From NCBI GenBank assembly GCA_024305405.1, contig JAKNDB010000068.1, forward strand, positions 11,901,501 to 11,965,500: DNA of 64,000 nt. Reading direction: 5' to 3'. How positions within the stretch are numbered: the first letter of the stretch is position 1; each line of letters starts with the position of its first letter. The notes beneath the pieces are model-generated. The model saw nothing but the letters and a program-made list of their open reading frames with translations, made no database searches and had not been told where the DNA came from. Source of the stretch: Dirofilaria immitis (Eukaryota > Nematoda > Chromadorea > Rhabditida > Onchocercidae). A program made the position numbers and the translations under genes. Positions 27,201 to 41,902 of this stretch are shown in pieces.

Positions 27201-30200
27201 AAATTATTAATTCTGATAGGCAATCCATATGGCTATTTAGAACTTCACAGAACATCAGTTCAAAGAGATAAAGGTAATTTTCTTCGTGTAATTATATTCC
27301 ACTCATTTATTTAATATGAAATCACTGTCAATTATAAACTAATATATCAACATTCTTTATCTCACCTGATGGTCGGTCCTAAAAAAACCAATTCTTATTG
27401 GGGGAAGAGTAAATATGAAATCAAGAAAAAAGAAACCATTTTTATACGCTCAAATTTCATGGACAAATATTAGTAAAATTTAAATATCACTATATAAATG
27501 TAACAAAATTTAACACTCTTTTCTTTAAGCGCTAAGTCCGTTCTAAATGTGATTACTTTAAGGACAATAAAATATGATAATTTATGCAAATCTAAAATTC
27601 TTCTCTCCTGCTCTGCGAAATGCGTTGCATTTTCTTCGAGTTCAGAAATTTTTCTCTACTTTTGTGACCAATAGAAACAGTGCTAAACTTGTTTACCAAC
27701 TATGTAATGAAAATATACAGGAGAAAAATATAAATAAAAAGAAAAATTTTTGTTTGAATCACGTAAAAATCTTTGAAAACATTTTTAACATTTTAAAATG
27801 CAACGAACTTGATCGGAAAAAGCAAGAGAATTTTGTGGTGCGATAGGATGGTTTAGAGGTTTCGCTGTATGTACTTCATCCGGTACTGCCGGATTTTCAT
27901 CACGAAATGAATCATCTGCTCCCCTTAAAAATAATCCTCAGAAACAGATAATTGAAAATCTAATATATCTGAAGTGAATGATGAAACCAATATATCAGTT
28001 TGGTTTCATTTTAGTTCTATTCTTTGAATCACAATTCTCTCGTTATGTTTTTCAAACACTATAATACAATCAAAGAATGTTTTGAAAGTTTGTGTAATAT
28101 TCATAAACATTCAAATTGATCCTTATTTCAAAAACAACAATAAAAATATTGTTGATAAAAACCGGACAAATTATTTTTTATTTTATTTAATTCTTGACAA
28201 GATTAAAGAAAAGTCAAAACAAACCCATATTCTTCATCTCTTCAGTCGAATTATTTTCAAGCAGATGATCAAAATGCTCAACAAGTTGTCGTACCGGTGC
28301 TGACGTCCTTGAAATATCATCCCCATTTGTGAATTATTTCGATTTACCATTTCTTCCGGAGTTATACTACAAACTTCCAGAAATGAACAATTATCGAGAA
28401 TTAAAAACAAGCTTCCAATAGGAAAATCAGATTCTTATAGCATAATTTTTAAAACGATTAGTATAAGAATTAATCAGCACATGACCACAAATAACAGTCG
28501 AAATAGATGTTTACTGTAGTTCATATCTTAATTAAGCTGAGTTATGCACTGTGATTCAGAAAATAAATTCGATCAAGAAATAAAGTGCAAAAAGATTAAA
28601 GCAGTTCAGTTCTTTATGTTTCATATATGTGAATGTAATCTGCTTTGGTTATAAAAATTTAACATTGGTTTTTTACTGAAGAAAAAAAAAATTTTACGTT
28701 CATTTGTATTCTTTGTCAATTTTTTTTAGCTACCAAAGAAATATTATTTAAAGTAAAGTGATTTCATTCCACTGAATTCCCGTCATTCTGCAAAAGTATT
28801 CGTCTGTCTCAATTTTCGGCATTTCAGCAAAAATGTTTTTACTGTTTTTCAAAAAAAAAATGAATATAAATAAACAACATTGAAAAATAATCGAATAATC
28901 GCAGTGAACGCAGGAGACATCGACATTTTCGCATGTCATAAAATTAGCTAATTGATGCAAATTATTGGAAAAATTGATAAATTTGAATGTCGACGACAAA
29001 TAGGCACAATCAAGTATGATTAACCATGACACTACCGAAGAAACGTGACCTTTTGTATGAGAAAAATGAATAAAAACAAAAATTTTTATGATAATAATAA
29101 AAAGAATTAGCTCAAATTACAAAAGAAAAAAATGCATACGATATTCAGTGAAATTTCGAAGGATATTAAAAGTAGGAAGAAAAGACAAGAAAAATAAATC
29201 TTGTGACAATTTCGAAAAACAATTATTACAATTATTTTGACTAAATCTTGATTGATTTATTGATTTTTAGCAATTCTGATATTAAGTTGTTCGTTAGGAT
29301 TATTCAAATTTTCAAGATTATATTTTCAGTATTACTATAAAGTGATTCTATAACAACAAGTACACTATATTGTTCAAATCTATCGCCTTTGAGCTTCCAT
29401 ATAATAAAGCAAACCAGTCCTCATAGTCCATTTTAAGCAATACTCTATGCAATAAAAACAACTGGAAACTTGAATGATAAGAGATCACCGTTACTTATGT
29501 CTTTTTTGCATATAATCTGAAGAAATATATCTTTTCGCATTAGTGGAAGAATCCGTATTGCTTCTTTAAATTTAATTAACGTTATACTCATCAATTCTGC
29601 CTCCTGCAAAGCACGAGACAAGAAATCTAATCCTAATTATTTCGGAAATTTTCTATGATCGATGAAAAGGATGCAATGAAGAAGCTGGTAATTCTTTCTG
29701 TGTTCCAACAGATGATTGAGAATGAAAATATAATCCGTAATATTAAATTCTGTAAAAATTCAGTCCATCTACACGATTAACGTTGAAAAGTATCATTTCA
29801 TAATAACAAGTCCTACGTACACTTAATAAAAATGGAAGCAAGAAAAGTGATCTAACAAAAAATTCTTCGGATCTTTGTTACTCCTCTATGGAGAACATTA
29901 TATTCCTCAACTTCTATCATGAAAGGATGGTCTTGTCAATCAAATATACATAAAGATCCGATGACATTAGATATGTGGGAACTATTTTAATAAGAAAAAT
30001 ACTTCTCATTTCTTTTTTCTTTTAGATAGGAGCTAACAAAAGGTGTAGCAAACGATAACTAAACAGTACCATATGATGACGGAAAATGATCCATCTTTCT
30101 TTTTAATATTTTAAGGAAATGCTTCTAAACATAAATACTAATATAAATTAGTCAAATGAAATTAGATAGTCCGTGTCACTGAAAATCCAGTAGGAAACGC

Positions 30201-33200
30201 ATTATATAGAAAATTAATAAACAGCACTGAACACTTCAAATGATAATATGGAATGTTTGCTCTGAATGATAATAGATATTATCGAAGAAACTGTGATAAC
30301 TAAAATCTCCAATATAAAGAAACGAATCCAAATTAATGGAAAAAGTAGTACAATTGAAACTATCACTTAAAAAAATGACATAATAACTAACGAAACATAT
30401 GAACTATGTCAAACCACTAAAAATAAATAAACTTTACAGCGGAAAGAGATTTTAATGGCATAAATTATATTAGAAGAATTTATATCAAGCACTGAGCAAA
30501 AAAAATTTTTTCAAGAACTCTTATAGCAACAACAAAGATGGCAACGAAGATGATGAATATCGGAATAAAGGACGACTTGAACAGCCATAAGAACTGGTCA
30601 AAGAGAGTTAAGGCAAAAAAGATAAAATGATCGATTGCAACAAAAAAGCCAGAAACACTGAAAAAGAAGTGGTAGAGTTTCATTCTCTGAACATAAATGG
30701 AACTGATAACAACAAAAGATTACGGAAATAAATTTGCAAATGTAAATAAAGAAGCAGCGGAAAAATCTCATCTCTTAAATATGTAAAGATATTGCAGTTA
30801 TTTAATTGAAGGGTCGTCTTTTGCAATAATCTATGTGGACAGTTTCAATCTTGAATGCTCCATTACATAGATATAGGAGTATAGTTTATAAATGTATTTT
30901 CATTTGAAGGTATCTTGAGATATATGATCATTTCCGTTGCTTCGGAATGCATAACGAATAGTATAATGGAATATTAAATTTGGGCTTATTACTTCATCAT
31001 TAAATGAAGCTAATACCACTAGTGAAGGTTTTACTTATAATCGTTAAAACAAAATATTGGAATCAAAGAAATGGGAAGAAAGATAATTAAGTTTTACTAT
31101 TTGCGAAATTGTAATGACAAACGTGCATTGACCAGCTGATGACTGATTAACTAAACAAATTTATTTCGTTTTTCTCTTTTTTTTCTACAAGAAAAAATAT
31201 GGATTATTGAAATGAGATAAAACTAAAATTTGAAAAAAATAACATATGATTATAAAAAGAATAAATCAATTTGACATTTCTCATTCCTGCATCTCTCTTC
31301 ACGTTTCTATAAAAGAAAAAGTGAGAAAGAGTAAGAAAAAATAAATCTTAAAGCTTAATTTAAATTTAAATAAGGAATCACTCATTCACTTAAACGGAAT
31401 TTATACAAAACTAAATTATCAGTCTTTGATCAACAGATGATCACGAACAATTTGTCGCCATCACCATCAGTGTTACACCAGATAAAATAACCATTTATTT
31501 ATAGCATGCATCTTTCCCATAAGATACGGTCATTCACCAGCGACTTGCTGTCATTAACTACTAAAGATACGGTCATTCACCAGCGACTTGCTGTCATTAA
31601 CAACTAACCCGTGAAGGGCATTATTTATTATTCTGTTCATTCATTCATTCATTTATTCATTCTAACGGACGCACTCATTTATTTGCATCGCAAAACATTA
31701 GAATTTCACTTCGACCTGTTCTCAAAAATATTTCTATAAATGCTATTATTTTAAAAGAAAGATTCGGGACTGATATCCCTTCTACTTTCAACTTATCACC
31801 AAATTGACATTCAAAGAAAAGAGAAAAGAAGTTTTAAAAGCGAAAAAAATAAGAGGTACATAAGTAACAAAGCAACTATATCAACAATCAATAAAATTTT
31901 GTAATGATAATCAAATTATAATGAGAGGTGATCTCAAAGACATCTTCGGAGGATGCGTCAAATGCTTTATTATTCAACAAAAAATCAAAAGTCAACACAA
32001 GTTTCGTTGTTTTGCTTTAAAGTTAATAAAATGAACGGAGGAAATCTAATGAAAGGCTTAAGAAATGAAATTTAGCATTATGCTAACTGTTTAATGCAGA
32101 AGTTGAGGAATTTACGTAAATTACAAATTGCTTGCACCAAATGTTTTTTCCTTTTACTTTATTGGAGAAAAAGATGTAAACAGCAATAATAAGAATGAAG
32201 CGATTTTCATATGGAAATGTAAATTTTCTATTGCATAAAACGAATAAAAATATCGTTGTCCAAAAGGTAAATTCAATGAAGTAAAATCCACGACACATCA
32301 AGTCTCTTATGTTTATCATCTGCCAAAGGATAAAAAAGAACGATTTTTTCATTAAAAAAAAATGGAAAACTAAGTAATAGTGATCATAAAACTCCAAAAA
32401 GCATTATTAATGAAGCTGGCAAAAAATAATCTGACTTTGATAATACGTGAATTTCGATAAAATATTTCTCTACCAAAATTTTTGGAAATGGTTTTTTCCT
32501 AATTCAAAAACCAAATAAAATATTTCAGAGATAAAGAAATAAGCTATCAATCAACTATTCTTGCAAGATAGCTTAATTATAAATCGCTTTCACCGAAACA
32601 TACCCTTTTCGGTTATCGTTGCTATTATTTTGACTGAAAGTTAGTTTACGTGCCTCAACAATACTCATCGGTAATTTCGAAGGCATAGTCTTGTCCCATT
32701 GACGAGATTCGTTGATATTACGATACGGGCGGCGATAACCATTCAGAGCACAGCTGATACGAAGATATGATGGCACACGAGTAATTACATCAAAGTTATC
32801 TTCTGAGTGAATAGCACCACTTGTGTTCATAGATAATGCAGTTACACTCCTTTCCATTTCCTAAGTTCATTGGAAAATGAAAAACAATAAATGAAACAAT
32901 AATATTAATACATGTTCTACTATTAGTAACTGCAGCTGTTACTTAAAAACAATTATCTGAATACTATGTTTTATTTCATACTACAAAAATGATATAAAAT
33001 CTTGCATGCTGAATGGCGGAAAAAGTTCATCATAAAAAGCATGTTAAAAGAAAAGTGAGAACCAGTAATAAATAAATAAGAAAACATCCCCTTCAACGTA
33101 CTGATCTAATTTCGGAGAAAAGAAAAGTAAATTTTCGCATATATTTTCATAAATTCTTATAGCCATCCTCTATAATTACGAAGAAAAAAAAACGATATTC

Positions 33201-35975
33201 TAACTAAATTATTAAAATTCGAACTAAACATCCGTAGCTTTTCCTGACAATGAAGCATTTTTAAATGTGCCACAATACTCTTTTGTATGTTAAAGATAAT
33301 ACGATAGAAGCCGAAAAACTAAGAAATACTTTTCGATTAAAGTGAAATCAATTGAAATTACTTGATCTTTTCGAAGAGTTATAAGACGTAGATCATTTTC
33401 TGACACAGTTGGCCTGGATAGTACATCACCAGAAGTGTAGGTTGTTGAGACTGTTGAAGTTGAGAAAACCTAAAATGTTTGATTTTTAAATTATTTTTGT
33501 CACAGTAAAACAAAATTTATTTAACAATTGACAATTTAACACCATTTCCTCTAGATGATTTTACACTTCCCTCAAATAACAAATTTACATCGGTACTTGA
33601 GCAAGATCAACAAAATATTTTTATTCATTAATTAAGTAAGACACAAAACCAACATTCGTTTAAATAAAATAAAAAAGTAAAAGATTTGAAAGAAATCAAG
33701 GAAGTTTTGAAAATTTTTTCCATAAAACTGAATTCATATCAATGATCAAAACGATGATCAGGCTGTGAGATGTTCGTAAAAATTAAGCCTAACAGAAAGA
33801 ATGTAATTATTTAAAAGTGGGAAATATGATGGGACATACTATTTAGTAATTTTATATATTATCTTTTAAAGTTTAAAAATGCAAAATGAAATAGCATTTA
33901 TTAATTATTAATTATTAATTTTCCGCTATAACCCTTACACATTTGCTAGAATTCGCATTCTACTAGTTCTATGTTCCTTCCGGATACATTCATTTTGTCA
34001 TTTTTTTTTATTAAGACGGATAAAGCATAAATTAGTAAAATGATAGATGAAGAATACGGAATACTATAAAAGATAAGAAATATTATTTGCATCTAACCTT
34101 TTCAAAGAAATTTCCCAAAAATGTAAAACATATCTGCATGTGATAAAATGCATAGAAAAAATAACTAAAACTCTATTGACTATTCCTGTATAAGATCTCT
34201 GAGTACATAATTTTTTTATCATAATGATCTTAACGATAACATATCCTTGAATTCACTTTAGAATAATAATCAAAGAAATGCTAATTATTCCATTTCTCAG
34301 TAAGTAATATTTCAAACTAAATGATCCAAAAAATCAATAAAGCTATTTTTTATGAAATATGAGTAATATTTAAATTATAAAGAGATTTGAAAGCTTACAC
34401 AAATGTGAAGTTGCATATTACTGATATCATATCTCGACAAAACAAATCGAATGGAAATTAGAAAAAGAAACCTACAGTTTCATGGCTCTTATTGAGCTCA
34501 TTCGGGTCGAGATAAAAAGAATTATGGGCATCTTGGTCGACGGAAGATAATTCACGAGTTTTACGGTTCATTGATAGCCGATGAATGATACGAAAAAATG
34601 GTGATGAATGTCGTTTTGGCTTCGGTGGTGGCGACATGTGCAATTCATTCTCGGCATTCGATTCTTCGTCTTTAACGTTCGCTCTCTGTATCATAAAAAT
34701 TATACTATTTATATATGTTACGAAGAAATAATAGTTAATTGTATGACACAATGTAACATAAAACTACTATTCAAAATTTTTCCTTCCTGAAATAGGAATA
34801 AATAAATACTGTTGTATTCTCGAATAACATGCAGTTCATGCGAATAGCACAAGACAACAAGCTTTCACATGATTATGCAATTGGAGCAGCTATGCTAACA
34901 GTAAGAACCAAAGAAAAATTATACACGCCATTCGGAGAAAAAAATGAAAGAATCGTTCAGTATTTACGACTAATAATTTTCACATAATTATTAACCAAAT
35001 GACCAATTATTTTTCCAATCATGCCTCATTTCTCAGCTAGTACTACGGTTTATCGATATCATTTCATATTCTGGGTTTCGAATTTTTCTAATTTGTCATC
35101 CTTTCAATTATAAATCTATTTAATTGCTTTTAATCTTCTGCAACATTAAATATTTTATTTCTCCCCACTCTCAGATTATAACAATCGTTCCGCGTGAAGC
35201 TTTAGGATCTAGCTGCAATAACCTCATTGAACCGATTCTGTTATATACATGAGGTGTTATATATTTCTGAAAAACAGTGATATGATTTAAATTATATAAA
35301 CCAGATGAAACAATTTTTTTATGATTTATAAACGTGCTCAGATATCAGATGATGCGTTATTGTATTTTACAGTTTATTTCTTAATATATTCCAAATATTT
35401 GTCGAATAATCATTCCTTGAATATCAATTAAAGTCAACTATTACATCTAAAATTTTGAATACTTACATTTTTGACGGAAGAAGTGAGCTGAGTGGGAATT
35501 GGAGGAGTAACAACATCACTTGACAAGTACAGTGATGAATCTTGTGGGCTTTACTGCGAGGCCTCATTGAACCGATTCTTGAGAAGAAATGGCCAATCGC
35601 TGATGGTCGTATCTTAGGCTCGGCTGTATATTTCCCCATAACTACATTAAAATTTCTTAGATTATTGAGTATTGTTATGTCATGAATTAAATTTACTTTC
35701 AAAAGTTCTTCGGATTCATATCGGTGTATCTTCCCAATAAACACGAAAAGTAATCTGAGGATATTTACTAAGTTAGAAGGTATGAAAGAATAAAAACTTT
35801 TCCACAAAATCTTCAAATAGATTCATTTGAAACTTGGGAAGAAAAACGGCAATTCGGTAATTAACGGTAACTCTATTAAACTGAAACAAAATAATGTAAG
35901 CAAAAAAGTAAGAGGAACTTTAAAATTCATAATTTATGGTAATAATTTAATACCTTGCGCAGATGAAACTGACAT
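24279..35975 (-). CDS. DLGAP/SAPAP/GKAP-family synaptic scaffold protein
   Basis: DLGAPs link MAGUK (PSD-95/Discs-large) proteins to Shank under synaptic and junctional membranes. Exons: 35954-35975, 35467-35641, 34476-34685, 33362-33469, 32604-32860, 28773-28841, 28225-28366, 27809-27918, 25840-25956, 25294-25465, 25075-25186, 24705-24865 and 24279-24480. All 12 junctions agree in phase, giving about 619 residues. The C-terminal GKAP homology region is clear: LLLDKKWQKF-like (matching the family's GKTQLLISEKLQKF), then LSDLSGYWALISIEL (family DLAGFWDMLQLSVED), RENHWKLPEL, and a basic helix with RRQVALAAAKRRQKELM. The N-terminal half is divergent but has PPPKPKR, an SH3-type ligand, and a SYLRISCALNGY block. 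Single missing bases occur at 35545-35547, 28321-28324 and 25102-25105. Exons 6-8 are the least certain because they are poorly conserved. No PDZ-ligand-like C terminus (EARMII) of the vertebrate QTRL type is present. Confidence 0.85.
28842..32603 (-). other. Long intron of the DLGAP gene
   Basis: This 3.8 kb interval joins phase-compatible exons ending at 32604 and beginning at 28841. It contains a 43-bp tandem duplication and otherwise unremarkable AT-rich DNA. A missed alternative exon cannot be excluded. Confidence 0.5.
31521..31606. repeat. 43-bp tandem duplication
   Basis: Two adjacent 43-base copies starting AAGATACGGTCATTCACCAG at 31521 and 31564 differ at a single base. The near identity implies a recent event, or an assembly duplication. 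Confidence 0.95.
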
Positions 35976-38366
35976 CCTTTTTACTCAACACTAACCAAAG
36001 ATCACACCACACCATACAACGTGCCCTTTTAAAAATTTATCCTAGCGAAGCTGGAGCTATAAAATAATTTGATTCAACAATCAATCAAAACTCACTCAAT
36101 TTTACTAATATATTTCTAATTAGTTCTTGAAATCTTATCAATATATTGAAACTAAAATTTAACATCTTAATCATTCATTTAGTACTAAATTATGCATTCT
36201 CACTAATTAAGCTTAATAGATATCCTGAAATAATCGATGAAAATCAAAATTGCTGAATCAAAGACAGCTGACGCATTCGACACAATACCGAACATCAAAG
36301 TTTCATATCTTTACGAAATCTATTCATGTCTGCGGATGAAATCCTTCCCTCCCAAAGTTACATTGGTAATTTCTGCTGTACTATGACCATATAATCATTG
36401 TAAGGATCTATTCTTCTTTATTTTTATCATTTTCTTCACCAGTGCCTATTTTTATCATTTTCTTCACCAGTGCCACAACGATCAGTCAAGCTATTTTATC
36501 ATTAAAATTAATCTTCCTCAATATAATTCTTAGCTCCTTTGTCACTTTCTTAAATTATATTCCCTCATTATATATTCCAGTAGATTTTTAAATTCTTCTA
36601 TTCCAATTATGTTAGTAAAAAATACTAAATAAGCTCATAATCAAGAAAAAGTCAGTAATCATTTATTGCAATTTTATAGTGATCTTTAAGTGAAACCCCA
36701 ACACGATTATTTGGACACAATTTAGATCATGACGACATGAAATTCATGTTTTAGAATGATATCATTTAGTAATCATAATAACTTAAGCATCACAGAAGAC
36801 ATATATGAATTCCTTTTTTTTTAATTTTTTTAGTACAAAACAAAAGATAAAATGGAAAAAAAAGAAAGGAATGACGGGAAAAAGAACAGTATAAGTGACG
36901 ATAACCTTAAATTTCAAGTAAATGATAATAGCTACAAAATACTGATTAGAACAACGATAGTGGAAAGAGAAAAGAAAAATAAAAATCAAGTTATAAAACC
37001 AAAATAGAATGAAGCTTTTCTATAATTAACTATACAATGCGTTGAATGGTAACAATTTATATGTTAAACTATAATATACGAGAATTATTTTCTTTATTTA
37101 ACAAATATACAAGTAATTTGCTGAAGCGAGCTTTCTGTTCAAGTACACATGCCTCTGAGCTAAAATTTCCTATATCTAATTACAGTTTAACACTCCTTTT
37201 CTATCTATTTACAGTTTGAAAAAAAAAGAACAATTTTTTGCTTAATGCATACACTTCTCATTTTTCAGTTCATATGTACGCTTCACACGCTTTGATAGCA
37301 ATCTATCGTTGAAAGAATTGGTTGCTGAAACTATTATGTAGAGACAACACAAAGTGCAAGTCACATTTACAAAAAAAACTGAAAAATTTTAAGAAAGCTT
37401 TATGCTAAATCAATTTAATTTATGAAAAAGGAAAAATTCATTCTGAATAAAAGATTTTGCAAATTCTAGCAATTCTTTCAAGCTCTTTTTTAAAAAAAAA
37501 TAAGCAGTTTAAAGGCATCGTTCATAACTAGTAAGTAAATATTGCACTTGAATAAATTTAAAAATAGATAACATTTCTAAATAAAATGAGAAGATATTTA
37601 TGACACTGGTTTTCCTTCTAGACCAAAAGCTTAAAAAACAATTTAAAAAAACATCAGTCCGCCGAAATTGATTTAAAATATAATACTGAAAATAAAAATA
37701 AAAATGAAAGCAAAGCCAAATAAAATAAAAAATAGTACGTGGAAAAAATAGTAAAGAATCAAAACAATCCTATAACTGTTGCAAAAAGTAATTAACCTTT
37801 TCATATTTGTAAAAACCATGAAGGAACAGAAAACAAAAAATTTTAGAATCTGTTGACCAAATTAAATTTATTTATGGACGGTATCAATTTCAAATTATTT
37901 ATTATCATATAGTAAATCGAATTTGAAATCCTTTTAGTACATTGCCAGTCGAACTCTAAATTCAAAACGGATTTTCGGCGACACATGTAAATCGAATGCT
38001 CTGCAAAAATATTATGAGTCGGAAACAAATCCATTCTTCCTACCAAAAAAACTTTTAAAGATAAAAATACGAGTAAGTTTAATAAAATTTTCGTAGTTCA
38101 GAAATAATCTTTCAGTTCCACAGATCCAGCAAGATTTAATTATAGGCATTATTTTGGTGAATCACAATGGCTTCAGACTTATCGACTTACTCATGCTATT
38201 AAATTTGTTACATTCACTAATGGAAAAAAAGTGATGTTTGTTAAGGAAAGAAACCAAAATTTTATAAAATAATTGACATAATAAGTGTTTAATCATGCGA
38301 TGCAGAAATCTTTAAATCGAATCTAATACATTATTTACCTTATCTGGAAAGACAAATATGTTGACA
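35976..38366. other. Spacer between DLGAP 5' end and CHIC 3' end
   Basis: About 2.4 kb without a supported exon. The part next to 35976 presumably contains the DLGAP promoter. A perfect 28-bp tandem duplication lies within it. Confidence 0.5.
36419..36474. repeat. Perfect 28-bp tandem duplication
   Basis: The unit beginning TATTTTTATCATTTTCTTCA is repeated immediately without a mismatch, about 450 bases upstream of the DLGAP start codon. Confidence 0.95.
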
Positions 38367-39984
<1,618 letters not shown>

Positions 39985-40034
39985 CGTCCTTTTGTATTTC
40001 CAATTCTTGTCAGCACTTAAATTGGTAGTTTTGT

Positions 40035-40036
40035 CT
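40035..40036 (-). promoter_or_regulatory. Candidate spliced-leader acceptor of the CHIC gene
   Basis: A strong minus-strand acceptor, TTTATTATTTTCAG, lies 50 bases upstream of the CHIC ATG. It could receive a spliced leader or close an upstream UTR intron. Confidence 0.4.
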
Positions 40037-40408
40037 GAAAATAATAAACTACTGACTTGACAAACTGCTAACAGTAACGATATTACAACAATTATACTAA
40101 GATTTCGATTATGCTAACGAATGATAAAGAGATCAAGAGAAATATTGAAACTGTTATTAACCGTTTGATTTTATTTTTCAAAAATAAAAATCTTACAGTT
40201 ACATTTAGTGCTTGTATGTATGGCACAAATATGTTAATTACATAGCTGAACAGATGAAGACAGTAAGTATTATTACAATATCTTCATCAAAATATTATCC
40301 ATTAATCAAAAACTGCAGCAGAAAAAAGAAAATAAATGTTGGGAAGAATTTATATTTATCAGTTTGTCGTCTTCTTCTGTATTATCCTACATTCTAACGG
40401 TAGATAAT

Positions 40409-40458
40409 ACGAATTTAATGAAAATTATTGTAAACGAATTTAATGAAAATTATTGTAA
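40409..40458. repeat. Perfect 25-bp tandem duplication
   Basis: The unit ACGAATTTAATGAAAATTAT plus TGTAA occurs twice in a row without a mismatch. Confidence 0.95.
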
Positions 40459-40820
40459 ACTTAAATATATTTATATCCAAACACGATATTCCGGAAGACT
40501 GAGCTGATCGATTAAAATAATAATAAATATTGAAAAAAAAATTCATTGCAAAAAATTAAAAGACGCTTTCTTTATAAAGTAAAGTTGAAATGAATATATG
40601 AAAGTCAAAATAACAAGCGAAAATTAAAGTAGAAATGAAGAAATAGCTGGATGAAAGTAAAATGCATAAATGGAATTTAAATTTATTCTAAAATCTATTG
40701 CATTTAAATTATTCATGAGATTTCACGGAATAAATCATTACTTGACATTAAAGCACATATATTAACCTAACAGATATGTAAATATGCAAATATACGCATC
40801 TGTGATCCTTTTCCCTCCTC

Positions 40821-40833
40821 TACGTCACGTCAC
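40821..40833. promoter_or_regulatory. Overlapping CRE-like motifs
   Basis: TACGTCACGTCAC contains two overlapping TGACG/CGTCA half-sites of the CREB/ATF type. It lies 0.84 kb upstream of the CHIC start in a stretch that is GC-richer than its surroundings. Function is inferred from the motif only. Confidence 0.3.
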
Positions 40834-41485
40834 ATTTTTTCGCCCTCCCAACACAACTCCGCTCACCATACCACTTCGTAAAGCCCTCTGATAACAAACG
40901 AACTAGCTTACGAATTTCAGCCATACCCATACAATTTCAACCATATGCACAATGCAATTCTTAAAATCTCCCATCACACTATGACTAAAGTCCAATTCAA
41001 AGTCTTCGTATATGTTCCTATCAATGAATGATAAGATCATTAACGAACACAAAACTGCTATCAATAAGTTGTTACGCAGCTATATTTAAATGTTACAAGA
41101 ATTATCGGTTATTCAAAAAAACAAGTAAGATTACTTGTTATATTAATTCTCAATCATCCATAGAAAATCTGAGTATCACTAGCGAATAGATACAGAAGCA
41201 TCTTTCACAAAAATAGTTATGGAGAAATGCATTACACTTTCTCTACCAAATATTCGTTTACTATAAACCAGAAAAGCCTCCATTTCTTCAAAAATGATAA
41301 CCTTTCCATAGAACAGAAGCATCTATTCCTAAAAATCGGCATCTTGCTTTTGAGATTTTTTGTAACACCGCATGATCTTACATAGAATTTGATTTATCAT
41401 ATAAAATAGTTCCAGCAAAAGTCTCCCTTATCATGAGTCAATATCAGCAGAAATGTGTAAAACAATATTGACAATTCTATATAAG

Positions 41486-41557
41486 ACAAAATTTTGCTTT
41501 TAAAGTCATCAAATGCATTTTACAAAATTTTGCTTTTCAAGTCATTAAATGCACTTT
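41486..41557. repeat. 36-bp tandem duplication
   Basis: Two 36-base copies beginning ACAAAATTTTGCTTTT at 41486 and 41522 differ at three positions. Confidence 0.9.
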
Positions 41558-41902
41558 AAATTATGATGATGAAATCAATTAAGGATTTTTCGAATTGAAC
41601 AAAAACGAACAATACATATAGAAAATGCACATTATGTATGTTGAAAAATTGATAAAAATATTGAAATGATTGCTTAATCTCTATATATTATTATGTATTG
41701 CGACATTTACAAAAATAAGTACGCATCAAAAACAAGCACATATTTAATAATCAAATTTTCCAACATGCAACAAAAAATCAACAAGATATAAATATGGCAA
41801 TAAACGAGATATCCATCTTCATCATGTTCACAACCATTTCAACGATACACTGCAATTTCAAAAACATTAAATTTAAGTAATCTGAAACTTTGTAAAATAT
41901 TT

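Larger units (their letters stand above)
40037..41902. other. Spacer between CHIC 5' end and SPT6 3' end
   Basis: About 1.9 kb with no supported gene. It holds the likely CHIC promoter near 40800-40900, where base composition is less AT-rich, and two short tandem duplications. Confidence 0.5.
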
